Below, one piece after another: positions 1 through 8,644 of a stretch of DNA of 64,000 nucleotides. This DNA is from CANJQJ01 sp964383565 (GTDB lineage: Bacteria; Pseudomonadota; Alphaproteobacteria; Sphingomonadales; Sphingomonadaceae). The stretch lies in the NCBI GenBank assembly GCA_964383565.1, contig CAYLIK010000001.1:1-64000 (forward strand). Reading direction: 5' to 3'. Made by a program: the position numbers and the translations under genes. The notes beneath the pieces were generated by a model that saw nothing but the letters and a program-made list of their open reading frames with translations, did no database searches and had not been told where the DNA came from. How positions within the stretch are numbered: the stretch's first letter is position 1; each line of letters starts with the position of its first letter.

Positions 1-148
1 TGCCGCCGCCGAACTTCACTTCCTCGCCATAGAGGGTGAAGTCGCGTTCGATCTCGATGATGAGGGCGGTATCGGCGAGGCGCAGGCGGTCGCCGGTGGT
101 GGGGCCGTACATGTCAGCATAGGCGCCACGGGAGATGCGGTAGGCCAT
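1..148 (-). CDS. ureC: Urease subunit alpha, N-terminal fragment
   Basis: This is the first 49 codons of the catalytic urease subunit, which hydrolyses urea to ammonia and carbamate at a dinickel centre. The rest lies beyond the left edge, so the nickel ligands cannot be checked. The N-terminus carries the family signature YGPTTGDRLRLADT at about residues 14-27, followed by an acidic IEIERDFT stretch typical of UreC. It is the fourth gene of a leftward ureDABC operon. It is separated from ureB by 166 bases holding palindromic repeats, although urease structural genes are often nearly contiguous. Identification is certain; only completeness is unknown. Confidence 0.95.
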   Translation of the reverse strand, partial: MAYRISRGAYADMYGPTTGDRLRLADTALIIEIERDFTLYGEEVKFGGG

Positions 149-314
149 TAGCGGGCGACGTCCTGAAGCCTTCTCCCGCTTGCGGGAGAAGGTTTGGATG
201 AGGGTCTTCTGTTTTTCTGGATGAGGTGGTGGAAGATGGAGAAGGAAGAGAGAAGAAGACCCTCACCCCACCCTCTCCCGCAAGCGGGAGAGGGCTTTAT
301 ATGGTGCAGCCCAC
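149..314. repeat. Paired palindromic repeats between ureB and ureC
   Basis: Two related hairpins face each other in this gap. The first is an 11-base stem (ccttctcccgc) at 169-179 with its complement at 182-192. The second is ccctctcccgc at 271-281 with its complement at 284-294. The flanks also mirror each other: gatgagggtcttct near 197-210 against agaagaccctcac near 253-265. The whole block can therefore fold back on itself as a mosaic palindrome. It resembles REP/BIME-type intergenic repeats of sphingomonads. No coding signal is supported here. Confidence 0.8.
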
Positions 315-623
315 TCACTTCAATTCCCCCATCACCAGTCCCCGGAAGCCGATCACTGTCCTCCCGCCCCGAAACGGCACCAGCGCTACCTCCCGCGTCT
401 GTCCCGGCTCGAACCGAACCGCCGTCCCCGCCGGAATATCCAGCCGCTGGCCCTGCGCCACCTCCCGATCGAACAGCAAGGCGCCGTTGGTTTCGGCGAA
501 ATGATAGTGGCTGCCGACCTGGATCGGGCGGTCGCCGCTGTTTGAGACCATGACCAAAGTCACTGGCAGGCCCTCGTTGAGGACGATCTCGCCTTCGGCG
601 GGGAGGAGTTCACCGGGGATCAT
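315..623 (-). CDS. ureB: Urease subunit beta
   Basis: This is the 102-residue beta subunit of a three-subunit bacterial urease, a structural component of the (alpha-beta-gamma)3 complex in the cytoplasm. It shows the family motifs GSHYHFAETN at residues 37-46 and FEPGQ at 71-75, and its length is normal. The start ATG at 623 overlaps the ureA stop codon (ATGA), so the two genes are translationally coupled. The gap to ureC downstream is unusually long and filled by palindromic repeats. Confidence 0.97.
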   Translation of the reverse strand: MIPGELLPAEGEIVLNEGLPVTLVMVSNSGDRPIQVGSHYHFAETNGALLFDREVAQGQRLDIPAGTAVRFEPGQTREVALVPFRGGRTVIGFRGLVMGELK

Positions 624-922
624 CGGATCGGGTGGTGCACGCTGACGAGCTTGGTGCCGTCGGGGAAGGTCGCTTCGACCTGAACGTCGTGGATCATCTC
701 GGGTACGCCCTCCATCACCTGATCGCGGGTGAGCACATGCGCGCCGGCCTCCATCAGATCGGCGACGCTGCGGCCGTCGCGCGCGCCTTCGAGGACGAAA
801 TCCGAAATCAGCGCAATGGCTTCCGGGTAGTTGAGCTTCACGCTCCGTTCGAGCCGGCGGCGCGCGACCATCGCCGCCATCGCGAGCATGAGCTTGTCCT
901 TTTCTCGGGGGGTCAGCTGCAT
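620..922 (-). CDS. ureA: Urease subunit gamma
   Basis: This is the 100-residue gamma subunit of urease. The N-terminus (MQLTPREKDKLMLAMAAM), the LNYPEAIALI segment at residues 30-39 and the C-terminal FPDGTKLV region are characteristic. It starts one base after the ureD stop codon and ends in a four-base overlap with ureB, so ureD, ureA and ureB form a tight leftward operon. Function is structural, within the urease holoenzyme. Confidence 0.97.
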   Translation of the reverse strand: MQLTPREKDKLMLAMAAMVARRRLERSVKLNYPEAIALISDFVLEGARDGRSVADLMEAGAHVLTRDQVMEGVPEMIHDVQVEATFPDGTKLVSVHHPIR

Positions 923-923
923 T

Positions 924-1775
924 TCAGCAACTCCAGACGCGGGGTAAAGGCCGTCCGCTGCGCAATACGGCGAGCGCGGTGAGCAGATCGCGGCGCAAGG
1001 TGGCGCCGTCGGGGGCGAGCATGCGGACGGCTAGGATGCCGTTCCAGCAGCTTGCGGCCGCCAGACCGCCGGCTTGCTCCAGCGCCTGCCGCAGTGGATC
1101 GAGGAGGGCAGCCGCCTTCGCCGCGACATGCAGGATCACCGCCATCGCGCAGCCGCCATTGCCGATCGCGCGGCGGGTCGTGAGCTGATCGACCGCGCCG
1201 TCGAGCCTGAGCGTGTCGGCGTAGATCAGCTTGCCCTGGCGGGTGATCCGCAGCGAATCCGAAAGCGCGCCTTCGCGCATCCGTTCGTTCATGGCGGTAC
1301 GGCCAAGCACGATCGCCTCGACGCCCAGAAAGCTGGCATCAGCACCCATGCTGACCTGCGTGTCCCGCCGCAGGCGGGCGCGATCGAACAGGATGGTTTC
1401 CTGCGGCAGCCATTCAGCCTCAGCGCCGTCCGCGACGGTGAGGCCGGTTTCGATGGTGCAGCCCTGCGCGAGTGCGCGATAAACCTTCTCTGCTGCCTGG
1501 GTGCTTACGATCCCCCTGCTCCCGGCATCCCACGCGATGCGCTGGCGGAGCTGGTCGCCTTCGGCGAGGCCGCCGCTGGTGTTGATGAGCACAGCGCAGG
1601 GGCGGTCGCCCTCCATCCGGCGGGGGACACGGAGCCGCAGGCAGCCTGACTGGTAGCTGCGCGCAAGACTCGTTCCTCGTGGATTTAAGGCGAAACTCAT
1701 GTCGATTTCGCCCCGGCTGCGGACCCGTTGGGGAATGAAGCGCGGCGCGGCGCCATGGCCGCCGCCTTCCATCAT
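924..1775 (-). CDS. ureD: Urease accessory protein UreD
   Basis: UreD is the scaffold protein that, with UreF and UreG, delivers nickel to apo-urease. The sequence shows the UreD pattern: an RVRSRGEI start region, a SYQSGCLRLRVPR segment, NTSGGLAEGD and TQAAEKVYR. The reading frame stays open to 1985, but homologous sequence begins near the paired ATG codons at 1775/1772, so I chose 1775 (283 residues). A shorter start at 1700 would remove conserved residues. It is the first gene of the ureDABC operon and diverges from urtA. UreE, UreF and UreG are not in the window and are presumably to the left. Confidence 0.9.
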   Translation of the reverse strand: MMEGGGHGAAPRFIPQRVRSRGEIDMSFALNPRGTSLARSYQSGCLRLRVPRRMEGDRPCAVLINTSGGLAEGDQLRQRIAWDAGSRGIVSTQAAEKVYRALAQGCTIETGLTVADGAEAEWLPQETILFDRARLRRDTQVSMGADASFLGVEAIVLGRTAMNERMREGALSDSLRITRQGKLIYADTLRLDGAVDQLTTRRAIGNGGCAMAVILHVAAKAAALLDPLRQALEQAGGLAAASCWNGILAVRMLAPDGATLRRDLLTALAVLRSGRPLPRVWSC

Positions 1776-2127
1776 TCCGAGCTGATCCACGTGATACACG
1801 AGCGCCAACGTCCTCCGCCTGCCTGTCCTGTTAAAGCGGCATCGGCTCCTGACGCTGGGGCATATGACGTATTGACCCTGCGACCTTCCGACCGCCGCGG
1901 ACTCGCCCTTGGCGGATCTCAGCATGTCACAGCCTGTCCGCTTTTGCGATGCACAAATTTTGGGCTGGCCGACTCGCAAAACCATCTCGTGAGATGGGGA
2001 GCGTAGCCCGGCATCAGCGTCTCTACGTCAAATTACCCATGGCCGATGATGTTGCGGCGCAGCACCTTCAACCCCGGTGACGCGAGCCGAAGGGCGCCGC
2101 GGGCGCAATCAAGCGGGGAGATCAGAT
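1776..2127. promoter_or_regulatory. Divergent control region between urease and urea-transporter operons
   Basis: This 352-base gap separates the leftward ureDABC from the rightward urtABCDE genes and must hold both promoters. The only clear structure is a palindrome, CCATCTC-gt-GAGATGG, at 982-988 and 991-997 past position 1000 (1982-1997), which could be an operator. I looked for sigma-54 (TGGCAC-N5-TTGC) and NtrC-like sites, as expected for nitrogen control, and found no convincing match. No gene is supported here. Confidence 0.5.
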
Positions 2128-3357
2128 ATGGGGACCAAAATGCGCAAGAGTCGAATCCTGGTTATGATGATGGCGAGCGCGGCTATGCTCACGGCCTGCT
2201 CCAAGGGTGGTGAGGGCGGCAACACCGCCGAGGCCGCCGGCGATGCCGTCAAGGTAGGCATCCTCCACTCGCTCTCGGGCACGATGGCGATCAGCGAAGT
2301 AACCGTGAAGAACGCCACCCAGCTTGCGATCGACGAGATCAATGCGGCCGGCGGGGTGCTCGGCAAGCAGATCACGGCAGTGACCGAGGACGGCGCGTCC
2401 GATCCCGCGATCTTCGCGCAGAAGGCGTCCAAACTGGTCTCGGATGACGGCGTCGTCACCGTGTTCGGCGGATGGACCTCGGCCAGCCGCAAGGCGATGC
2501 TGCCGGTGTTCGAGAAGACCGCCAACCTGCTCTGGTATCCGGTGCAGTTCGAGGGCAATGAATGCTCGCCCAACATCATGTATTCGGGCGCGCAGCCTAA
2601 CCAGCAGGCGCTGCCGGCTTATGACTGGGCCAAGGAAAAGGGCTACAAGAAGATCTTCCTGGTGGGATCGGACTATGTCTATCCGCGCACCGCGAACCTG
2701 ATCCTCAAGAAGCATATCGAGGCCGACAAGCTCACTTTGTCGGGCGAGGAATATCAGCCGCTGGGCGGCACCGAGTTCTCGGGCGTGATCGGCAAGATCA
2801 AGGCGGCCAAGCCCGATATCATCATCAATACGCTGAACGGCGACAGCAACGTCGCCTTCTTCAAGCAGATGTCGGCGGCCAATATGGGGCCGAAGGTGTT
2901 GCCGGTGATGTCCTTCTCGATCGCCGAGCAGGAAGCGGTGGCGATGGGCCCGTCGCTGGTCGAGGGCGGCTACACGGCCTGGAATTATTATCAGAGCCTC
3001 GACACCCCGGCGAACGCGAAGTTCATCGAAGCCTACAAGGCCAAGTTCGGCAAGGATGCGGTGATCACCGATCCGATGATCCACGGCTATATCGATGTCT
3101 ATGTCTGGAAGGCTGCGGTCGAAAAGGCGCAGAGCACCGATCCGGTCAAGGTCCGCGCCGCGGCGGTGACGCTTGACGCGATCGATACGCCGATGGGGCC
3201 GGTCAAGTTCAAGGATAATAACAGCCTCGTCCAGACCGCCTATATCGGCGAATCACAGCCGGACGGGCAGTTCAAGATCATCTGGACCTCGCCCGCCGCA
3301 GTCGACCCGGATCCTTACGATCCGGTCGCCTTCCCGGGAAAGACCTGCAAGATCTGA
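2128..3357 (+). CDS. urtA: Urea ABC transporter, substrate-binding lipoprotein
   Basis: UrtA is the periplasmic urea-binding component of the UrtABCDE importer. The 409-residue protein starts with a lipoprotein signal: basic MRKSR, a hydrophobic run, then the lipobox LTAC with the lipidated cysteine at residue 24. The mature part is a type I periplasmic-binding domain of the branched-chain amino acid/amide class, beginning VKVGILHSLSGTMA. I chose the ATG at 2128 because a GGGGAG element sits about 8 bases upstream. The frame remains open further upstream, but that extension would precede the signal peptide. A strong hairpin separates it from urtB, consistent with higher expression of the binding protein. 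Confidence 0.95.
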   Translation: MGTKMRKSRILVMMMASAAMLTACSKGGEGGNTAEAAGDAVKVGILHSLSGTMAISEVTVKNATQLAIDEINAAGGVLGKQITAVTEDGASDPAIFAQKASKLVSDDGVVTVFGGWTSASRKAMLPVFEKTANLLWYPVQFEGNECSPNIMYSGAQPNQQALPAYDWAKEKGYKKIFLVGSDYVYPRTANLILKKHIEADKLTLSGEEYQPLGGTEFSGVIGKIKAAKPDIIINTLNGDSNVAFFKQMSAANMGPKVLPVMSFSIAEQEAVAMGPSLVEGGYTAWNYYQSLDTPANAKFIEAYKAKFGKDAVITDPMIHGYIDVYVWKAAVEKAQSTDPVKVRAAAVTLDAIDTPMGPVKFKDNNSLVQTAYIGESQPDGQFKIIWTSPAAVDPDPYDPVAFPGKTCKI

Positions 3358-3383
3358 CGGATAGGCCGCTTGTCGGACGGCCT

Positions 3384-3449
3384 TACCCTGCCTTCCGCCC
3401 TGTGCTGGACGGATGAGCAGCTCCCAAAGGATCGGGCGGAGGCAGGGTA
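3384..3449 (+). promoter_or_regulatory. Long hairpin between urtA and urtB
   Basis: TACCCTGCCTTCCGCCC at 3384-3400 is complementary to GGGCGGAGGCAGGGTA at 3434-3449, with a single extra T as a bulge and a 33-base loop. No T-run follows, so it is not a classical terminator. Its place just after a binding-protein gene suggests partial termination or protection of the urtA message from 3' decay, allowing more UrtA than permease subunits. Confidence 0.75.
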
Positions 3450-3474
3450 GTTATTAGAAGAGACAGGGCTCGCA

Positions 3475-4368
3475 ATGGATATCGCTTTCCTTACCGGCCA
3501 GGTGTTCAACGGTTTCAGCGTCGCCTCGCTCTACATATTGGCGGCGCTCGGGCTGGCGCTCAGCTTCGGGCTGATGCGCGTCATCAACATGGCGCATGGC
3601 GAGATCCTGATGGTGGGGGGCTATCTGGCCTATCTCACCATCCTCTGGGTTCCGGGGCCGCTCGGCATACTTGCGGGAATGCTCGTTGCGTTCCTCGGCG
3701 CGGGTATCCTGGGCGGCCTTCTTGAAGTGTCTTTGGTGAGCAAACTGACGTCGCGGCCGCTGGATACGCTGCTGGCCACATGGGGCGTGAGCCTCATCCT
3801 GCAGCAAGCGGTCCGAGACATTTTTGGCGCGACCGGGGTTTCGGTCGCCGCGCCTGCCTGGCTCGACGGCGCGATCTCGATCGGCAGCCTCCAGCTTCCC
3901 TATGCGCGGCTTTTCATCCTGCTGGTGGCGATCGCGGTGTTGCTCGGGCTGGCGGCGCTGCTGCGCTTCAGCCGGATCGGGCTGCTGGTGCGCGCGGTCA
4001 ATCAGGACCGGCCGACCGCCGCCGCGATGGGCGTGAACGTTAGGCAGGTGGACGCCTTTATCTTCGCGCTGGGCGCGGCGGTCGCCGGGCTTGGCGGCGT
4101 GGTGCTCGCGCTGCTCGGGCCGGTGACGCCCAATGTCGGGCAGAGCTATATCGTGACGGCGTTCCTTGTCGTGATCCTCGGCGGGCTCGGGAGCATCGTT
4201 GGCACCACCATCGCGGCGCTGATGATCGGGATGATCACCGCGCTTTCGCAGATCTTCGTCGATGTCAGCTTCGCGCAGGTGCTGACGTTGGTGTTCGTCG
4301 TCATCTTCCTCCAGTTCCGGCCGCAGGGCGTGATCGCGATCCGCTCCCGCGCGCTCGATGCCGAATAG
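3475..4368 (+). CDS. urtB: Urea ABC transporter, permease subunit UrtB
   Basis: UrtB is one of two membrane permeases of the urea importer and belongs to the LivH/branched-chain amino acid permease class. The 297-residue protein is hydrophobic throughout. It has the family start (FNGFSVASLYILAALGLALS), the MRVINMAHGE segment and the conserved VILGGLGSIVGT motif near residues 232-243. It has no long periplasmic N-terminal extension. It follows urtA by 117 bases and precedes urtC by 9. Confidence 0.95.
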   Translation: MDIAFLTGQVFNGFSVASLYILAALGLALSFGLMRVINMAHGEILMVGGYLAYLTILWVPGPLGILAGMLVAFLGAGILGGLLEVSLVSKLTSRPLDTLLATWGVSLILQQAVRDIFGATGVSVAAPAWLDGAISIGSLQLPYARLFILLVAIAVLLGLAALLRFSRIGLLVRAVNQDRPTAAAMGVNVRQVDAFIFALGAAVAGLGGVVLALLGPVTPNVGQSYIVTAFLVVILGGLGSIVGTTIAALMIGMITALSQIFVDVSFAQVLTLVFVVIFLQFRPQGVIAIRSRALDAE

Positions 4369-4377
4369 GATCGCGTC

Positions 4378-5496
4378 ATGAACGCCCTTCCCTATCTCAA
4401 GCCTGCCGCCGGAGTGCTGGCGCTGGTCCTCGCGGTTGCGGCGCCGTGGATCCTGAGCGCTTACGACCTCAACCTTCTCGCGCGCTTCCTGGCGCTGTCG
4501 CTGACGGCGATGGGGCTGGTGCTGCTGTGGGGCGAGGGCGGCATTCTCAGCCTTGGCCAGGGCGTGTTCTTCGGGCTGGGCGGCTACGCGATTGCGATGC
4601 ATCTCAAGCTCGCCGATCTCGGAACCGGCGAGCTTCCCGACTTCATGGTCTGGTCCGGCCTGACCGCGCTGCCCTGGTGGTGGGCGATGTTCAAGAGTCC
4701 GGTTGTCGCGGTGCTAATGGTGTTCGTGGCGCCGGCGGCAATCGCGGCGCTGTTCGGCTGGGCGATGTTCCGGCGGCGGATCGGCGGCGTCTATTTCGCG
4801 CTGATTACCCAGGCGCTGGCACTTGCCTTCGCGACTTTGCTGATCAGCCAACAGGGCAAGACCGGCGGGTTCAACGGCCTGACCGATTATCACACGATGT
4901 TCGGCCTGAATCTCAATCTGCCGTCCACGACGCTGGGGCTTTACTACATCACGCTGTTGCTGGTGGTGGGCGCGTTCTTCGGGCTGCGCTGGCTGCTCGG
5001 GAGCCGCTTCGGCAAGCTGCTCCGCGCCAGTCGCGACGGTTCGAACCGGCTGCGTTTCCTCGGCTATGACCCGACCCCCTACAAGGTCGTCGCCTTCACC
5101 GTGGCGGCGATGCTGACCGGCGTGTCGGGCGCGCTGTTCACGCTCCATGCCGGGGTGATCTCGCCCGCGCTGGTGGGCGTGGTGCCTTCGATCGAGATGG
5201 TGATCTGGGTGGCGATCGGCGGGCGCGACAGCATCGCCGGGGCGCTGGCGGGCGCGCTGCTCGTCAACTTCGCCAAGGACAAGATCTCGACCGCCTTCCC
5301 CGAACTGTGGCTCTATGGGTTGGGAATTCTCTTCATCATTTCGGTGACGGCGCTGCCCAAGGGCTTAGCCGGCCTCTTCGGCCCCGATCATCCTTTCAAA
5401 CCGGAGAAGTTCGGCGACATGTTCGCCCGCTGGCGGCGCGCCAGAGCGGCCAATGCGACGGTGCCGAAACCCACGCCCGAGGAGATCGCCGCATGA
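4378..5496 (+). CDS. urtC: Urea ABC transporter, permease subunit UrtC
   Basis: UrtC is the second inner-membrane permease of the urea importer (LivM-like), 372 residues. It shows multiple hydrophobic segments and the conserved sequences LWGEGGILSLGQGVFFGLGGY near residues 42-62 and WVAIGGRDSIAGALAGALLVN. The C-terminal tail is hydrophilic and basic. Its stop codon overlaps the urtD start (ATGA at 5493-5496), showing translational coupling with the ATPase genes. Confidence 0.95.
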   Translation: MNALPYLKPAAGVLALVLAVAAPWILSAYDLNLLARFLALSLTAMGLVLLWGEGGILSLGQGVFFGLGGYAIAMHLKLADLGTGELPDFMVWSGLTALPWWWAMFKSPVVAVLMVFVAPAAIAALFGWAMFRRRIGGVYFALITQALALAFATLLISQQGKTGGFNGLTDYHTMFGLNLNLPSTTLGLYYITLLLVVGAFFGLRWLLGSRFGKLLRASRDGSNRLRFLGYDPTPYKVVAFTVAAMLTGVSGALFTLHAGVISPALVGVVPSIEMVIWVAIGGRDSIAGALAGALLVNFAKDKISTAFPELWLYGLGILFIISVTALPKGLAGLFGPDHPFKPEKFGDMFARWRRARAANATVPKPTPEEIAA

Positions 5497-6239
5497 GCGA
5501 GGCACCCATGCTCCAGCTCGAAAATGTCGTGGTCGATTTCGACGGCTTCAAGGCGATCAACGATCTGAGCCTGACGATCCCCAGCGGCAGCATGACCGTG
5601 GTGATTGGCCCCAACGGCGCGGGCAAATCAACGATGTGCGACTCGATCATCGGCCGCGTGCGGGCGACGTCCGGCCGGGTGCTGTTCCATGGCGAGCCCA
5701 TCCAGAACGAGCTTGAGCACAAGATCGTCGGCATGGGCATCTGCCGCAAGTTCCAGACGCCGGGCGTACTGGTCGGCCTGTCGGTGATCGACAACCTCAC
5801 CATCGCCGCGACGCGCGACCGGCGCTGGTGGACCTTCTTCGGCCGCAAGGGCGAGGCCGAGGCGCGGGCTCGCGCCGAGGAGATATTGGAGATGGTCTCG
5901 CTTACCGAACGGCGCGACACGATTGCTGGCAATCTCTCGCACGGCGAGAAGCAGTGGCTGGAGATCGGCATGGTGGTCGCGACCGAGGCTGAATTGCTGC
6001 TGCTTGACGAGCCGACCGCCGGCATGGGCGCGGCGGAAAGCACCCAGACCGCCGACATCATCAAGACGCTGATCGGCAAGCATGCTGTGCTGGTGATCGA
6101 TCACGACATCGATTTCGTGTCGCAGCTCAACGGCCATGTCGTGGTGCTGCACCAGGGCAAGCTGCTGCGCGAAGGCACGCTCGACGAAATCCGCGCCGAC
6201 GAGGAAGTCGCCGCGATCTACCTCGGGAGGGCCAAATGA
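5493..6239 (+). CDS. urtD: Urea ABC transporter, ATP-binding protein UrtD
   Basis: UrtD is a cytoplasmic ATPase energising urea import, 248 residues. It has the Walker A motif GPNGAGKST at 39-47, an ABC signature of unusual form, LSHGEKQ, at 148-154, Walker B LLLLDEPTAG at 168-177 and the H-loop DHDID at 203-207. The LSHGE signature rather than LSGGE is typical of LivG/UrtD-type ATPases. I chose the ATG that overlaps the urtC stop codon rather than upstream in-frame starts. It overlaps urtE by four bases. Confidence 0.95.
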   Translation: MSEAPMLQLENVVVDFDGFKAINDLSLTIPSGSMTVVIGPNGAGKSTMCDSIIGRVRATSGRVLFHGEPIQNELEHKIVGMGICRKFQTPGVLVGLSVIDNLTIAATRDRRWWTFFGRKGEAEARARAEEILEMVSLTERRDTIAGNLSHGEKQWLEIGMVVATEAELLLLDEPTAGMGAAESTQTADIIKTLIGKHAVLVIDHDIDFVSQLNGHVVVLHQGKLLREGTLDEIRADEEVAAIYLGRAK

Positions 6240-6952
6240 CCGACCTTCTCAACCTGCGCAGCGTCAGCTCCGCCTACGGCAAGAGCCAGGTGCTGTGGGA
6301 CGTGGCGTTCGACCTCAAGCCCGGCGAGGCGGCGACGGTGCTCGGCCGCAACGGTGTCGGCAAGACGACTTTGCTCAAGACGATCATGGGGCAGGTGAAA
6401 GTCTCGGGCGGCTATATCTACTGGCGCGGCGACGAGATCACGGCGATGAGCGCGCATGAACGCTCGCGCGGCGGCATCGGCTTCGTCCCGCAGGGGCGGC
6501 ATGTGTTTCCGCACCTGACCGTGACCGAGAATATCGAGGTCGGCCTGTCGGCACTCAAGCGCAAGGGGTTCACCGGGCCGAAGAAGATTCCCGAGATCGT
6601 CTATGAACTTTTCCCGAAACTCACCCAGATCGCCAACCGCAAGGCGGGCGTGCTTTCGGGCGGCGAGCAGCAGCAGCTCGCGATCGGGCGGGCGCTGGCG
6701 GGCCAGCCCTCGCTGCTCCTGCTCGATGAGCCGACCGAGGGCATCCAGCCCAACATCGTCCAGCAGATCGAGGATGCGCTGCTGCGTGTGCGGACGGAGC
6801 TTGGTGTCGCGATCCTGATCGTCGAGCAGAATCTCGACTTCGCATGGAGCTTCGCCGACCGCTATTTCGTCATGCAGCGCGGCCGGATCGTGAGCCAGGG
6901 CAAGACTGCAGATCATGGTGCGGACGAAGTGGCCCATTTGGTGCACGTCTAA
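6236..6952 (+). CDS. urtE: Urea ABC transporter, ATP-binding protein UrtE
   Basis: UrtE is the second ATPase of the urea transporter (LivF-like), 238 residues. Motifs are Walker A GRNGVGKTT at 37-45, signature LSGGEQQ at 140-146 and Walker B LLLDEPTEG at 161-169, followed by the family phrase GIQPNIV. It starts inside the urtD stop codon. It is the last gene of the urt operon; 142 bases without a recognisable gene follow. Confidence 0.95.
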   Translation: MTDLLNLRSVSSAYGKSQVLWDVAFDLKPGEAATVLGRNGVGKTTLLKTIMGQVKVSGGYIYWRGDEITAMSAHERSRGGIGFVPQGRHVFPHLTVTENIEVGLSALKRKGFTGPKKIPEIVYELFPKLTQIANRKAGVLSGGEQQQLAIGRALAGQPSLLLLDEPTEGIQPNIVQQIEDALLRVRTELGVAILIVEQNLDFAWSFADRYFVMQRGRIVSQGKTADHGADEVAHLVHV

Positions 6953-7094
6953 ACCAGCGACCACGAAATCCCGTACCGAGCCACTTCACGTCAACGTCGA
7001 AAGCCGTGATCCATTCCGGCGGACGCGGCAAAAGGGGTTGGCAAGCCCATGAGCCTCCCCACATAAGGCGCGACAGGAACTGGAGGACCATGAA

Positions 7095-8006
7095 GTGGCG
7101 ACATTGGGGATAAGCCCGGCGGAACGCGAGGCGATAGAGGCGTTCAAGCGCGACGTCGTCGAACCTTCGATGACCAGCCTTGTCATCCTCGATTTCTGGG
7201 CCGAGTGGTGCGGCCCCTGCAAACAGCTTGGCCCCGTTCTCGAAAAGGTGGCGCAGGAATATGCCAACCGCGGCGTCAAGCTCGTCAAGATCGACGTGGA
7301 CGCCAACAAGGTGGTCGCGGCCCAGTTCCGGGTGCAATCGATCCCGACCGTGTATGCGGTATTCCAGGGCCAGCCGGTTGCGGACCTGACGCCGATGCGG
7401 AGCGAGAGCCAACTCAAGAAGGCGCTCGATCAGATATTGGCCCAGCTTCCGATTCAGGGCGAGGCGCAGCAGCAAGAACAGGATATCGCCCCGCTGATCG
7501 CGATGGGCGAGGAGGTGCTCGGTTCCGGCGACGCCGCCCGCGCGCTTTCGATCTTCGAGCAAATCGCCGAACTGGCGCCCGAATTGCCCGCCGCCACCGC
7601 CGGCCGCGCCCGAGCGCTCGTCCAGCTCGGTCGGAGCGAGGAAGCGCAGGCGTTGCTGGATGCCGTCGAAGGCGACGCGGCGAAGGATCCGGCAATCGCC
7701 CAGGCCAAGGCTGCGCTGGTGCTCGCCCGCGAAGCCGTGCCGGTCGACGATCTTGCTGGACTTACGGCGCAGGCAAACGCCAATCCCGACGATCTCGATG
7801 CGCGCTTCCGCCTCGCCGGCGGATTGATGGCAGTCGGCGATCGTGATCGCGCGGCGGACGCGTTGCTGGACATCATCCAGCGCGACCGCGAATGGAATGA
7901 GGGCGCCGCGCGCGACCGGCTGCTCAAGCTGTTCGAGGCGGTTGGCCTTGCGGACCCGTGGGTAAACGCCCAGCGCAGGCGCCTGTCGGCGATCCTGTTC
8001 GCGTGA
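7095..8006 (+). CDS. Thioredoxin-domain protein with TPR-like C-terminus (CnoX/YbbN type)
   Basis: The 303-residue protein has an N-terminal thioredoxin fold (about residues 10-115) with the active site WCGPC at 38-42 and the cis-proline SIPT at 82-85. An alanine-rich helical C-terminal half follows, typical of the TPR repeats of YbbN/CnoX proteins. CnoX acts as a chaperone-redoxin that protects substrates and hands them to GroEL. This one keeps both cysteines, so it could also be redox-active. The start is GTG at 7095 with a good GGAGG 8 bases upstream. Its stop overlaps the next gene's GTG start. The exact role is inferred from family membership. Confidence 0.85.
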   Translation: MATLGISPAEREAIEAFKRDVVEPSMTSLVILDFWAEWCGPCKQLGPVLEKVAQEYANRGVKLVKIDVDANKVVAAQFRVQSIPTVYAVFQGQPVADLTPMRSESQLKKALDQILAQLPIQGEAQQQEQDIAPLIAMGEEVLGSGDAARALSIFEQIAELAPELPAATAGRARALVQLGRSEEAQALLDAVEGDAAKDPAIAQAKAALVLAREAVPVDDLAGLTAQANANPDDLDARFRLAGGLMAVGDRDRAADALLDIIQRDREWNEGAARDRLLKLFEAVGLADPWVNAQRRRLSAILFA

Positions 8007-8632
8007 CCGTTCGGACAACCCAACGCGTTTCGATCTTTCCGCTGGCGGGCGCGTTGCTTTTCCCGCGCCTCAGCCTGCCGCTGCACATCTTCGAACCCCG
8101 ATATTGCGCGATGATTAGCGATTCACTGGCGCGTGACCGGCGTATCGGCATGATCCAGCCGCGTTCAGAAGATCTGGTGCCCGAATTGTTCGAGATTGGC
8201 TGCGTCGGCCGCATTTCCGCGGTCGAAGCGCTGGATGACGGACGCTATAATATCGTGCTGGAAGGCATCGCGCGCTTTCGCATCCACAGGGAGCTCGACG
8301 CCGCTACCCCGTTTCGTCAGGTCGAGGCCATTTTTGACTGCCTGCCCGATGATCCGGGCGAAACCCTGCCCCACATCCTGCGCGCTGATTTCGAGGGCGA
8401 GGCCAAGCGCTTTGCCGACGCGCGCGGCATCCAGCTCGATTGGGATGCGCTGACGTCGCTCGACGACGAGACATTGATCAACGCTTCAGCCCAGGTAGCC
8501 CCATTCGACATCGCGTCGAAACAGGCGCTGCTTGAAGCGCCGACCCTGATCGATCGCGCGGACTTGCTCGTCCAGCTTCTCCGCTTTTTCCGCGAACAGG
8601 GTGAAGGCGACAGCCGGGCCACCCTGCAATAA
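8003..8632 (+). CDS. Lon-substrate-binding (LON N-terminal) domain protein
   Basis: The 209-residue protein matches the stand-alone LON N-terminal domain family (peptidase S16 substrate-binding domain, without the protease). The N-terminus RVSIFPLAGALLFPR followed by LPLHIFEPRY is the classic signature. Its biochemical role is not established; related proteins often sit beside thioredoxin/CnoX genes. I chose the GTG at 8003 because it overlaps the stop of the upstream gene (GTGA) and the family starts just before the RVSIFPL motif. Translational coupling with the thioredoxin-TPR gene is likely. Confidence 0.85.
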   Translation: MTVRTTQRVSIFPLAGALLFPRLSLPLHIFEPRYCAMISDSLARDRRIGMIQPRSEDLVPELFEIGCVGRISAVEALDDGRYNIVLEGIARFRIHRELDAATPFRQVEAIFDCLPDDPGETLPHILRADFEGEAKRFADARGIQLDWDALTSLDDETLINASAQVAPFDIASKQALLEAPTLIDRADLLVQLLRFFREQGEGDSRATLQ

Positions 8633-8644
8633 CCACTGCGCACC

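Noticed and set aside
1776..1985. An N-terminal extension of UreD up to 1985
   Set aside because: The extra residues do not resemble UreD, would fill the divergent promoter region, and are best explained by chance openness in high-G+C sequence.
1776..2127. Sigma-54 or NtrC sites controlling the urease and urt operons
   Set aside because: No sequence in the gap matches TGGCAC-N5-TTGC or a paired NtrC site closely enough to report.
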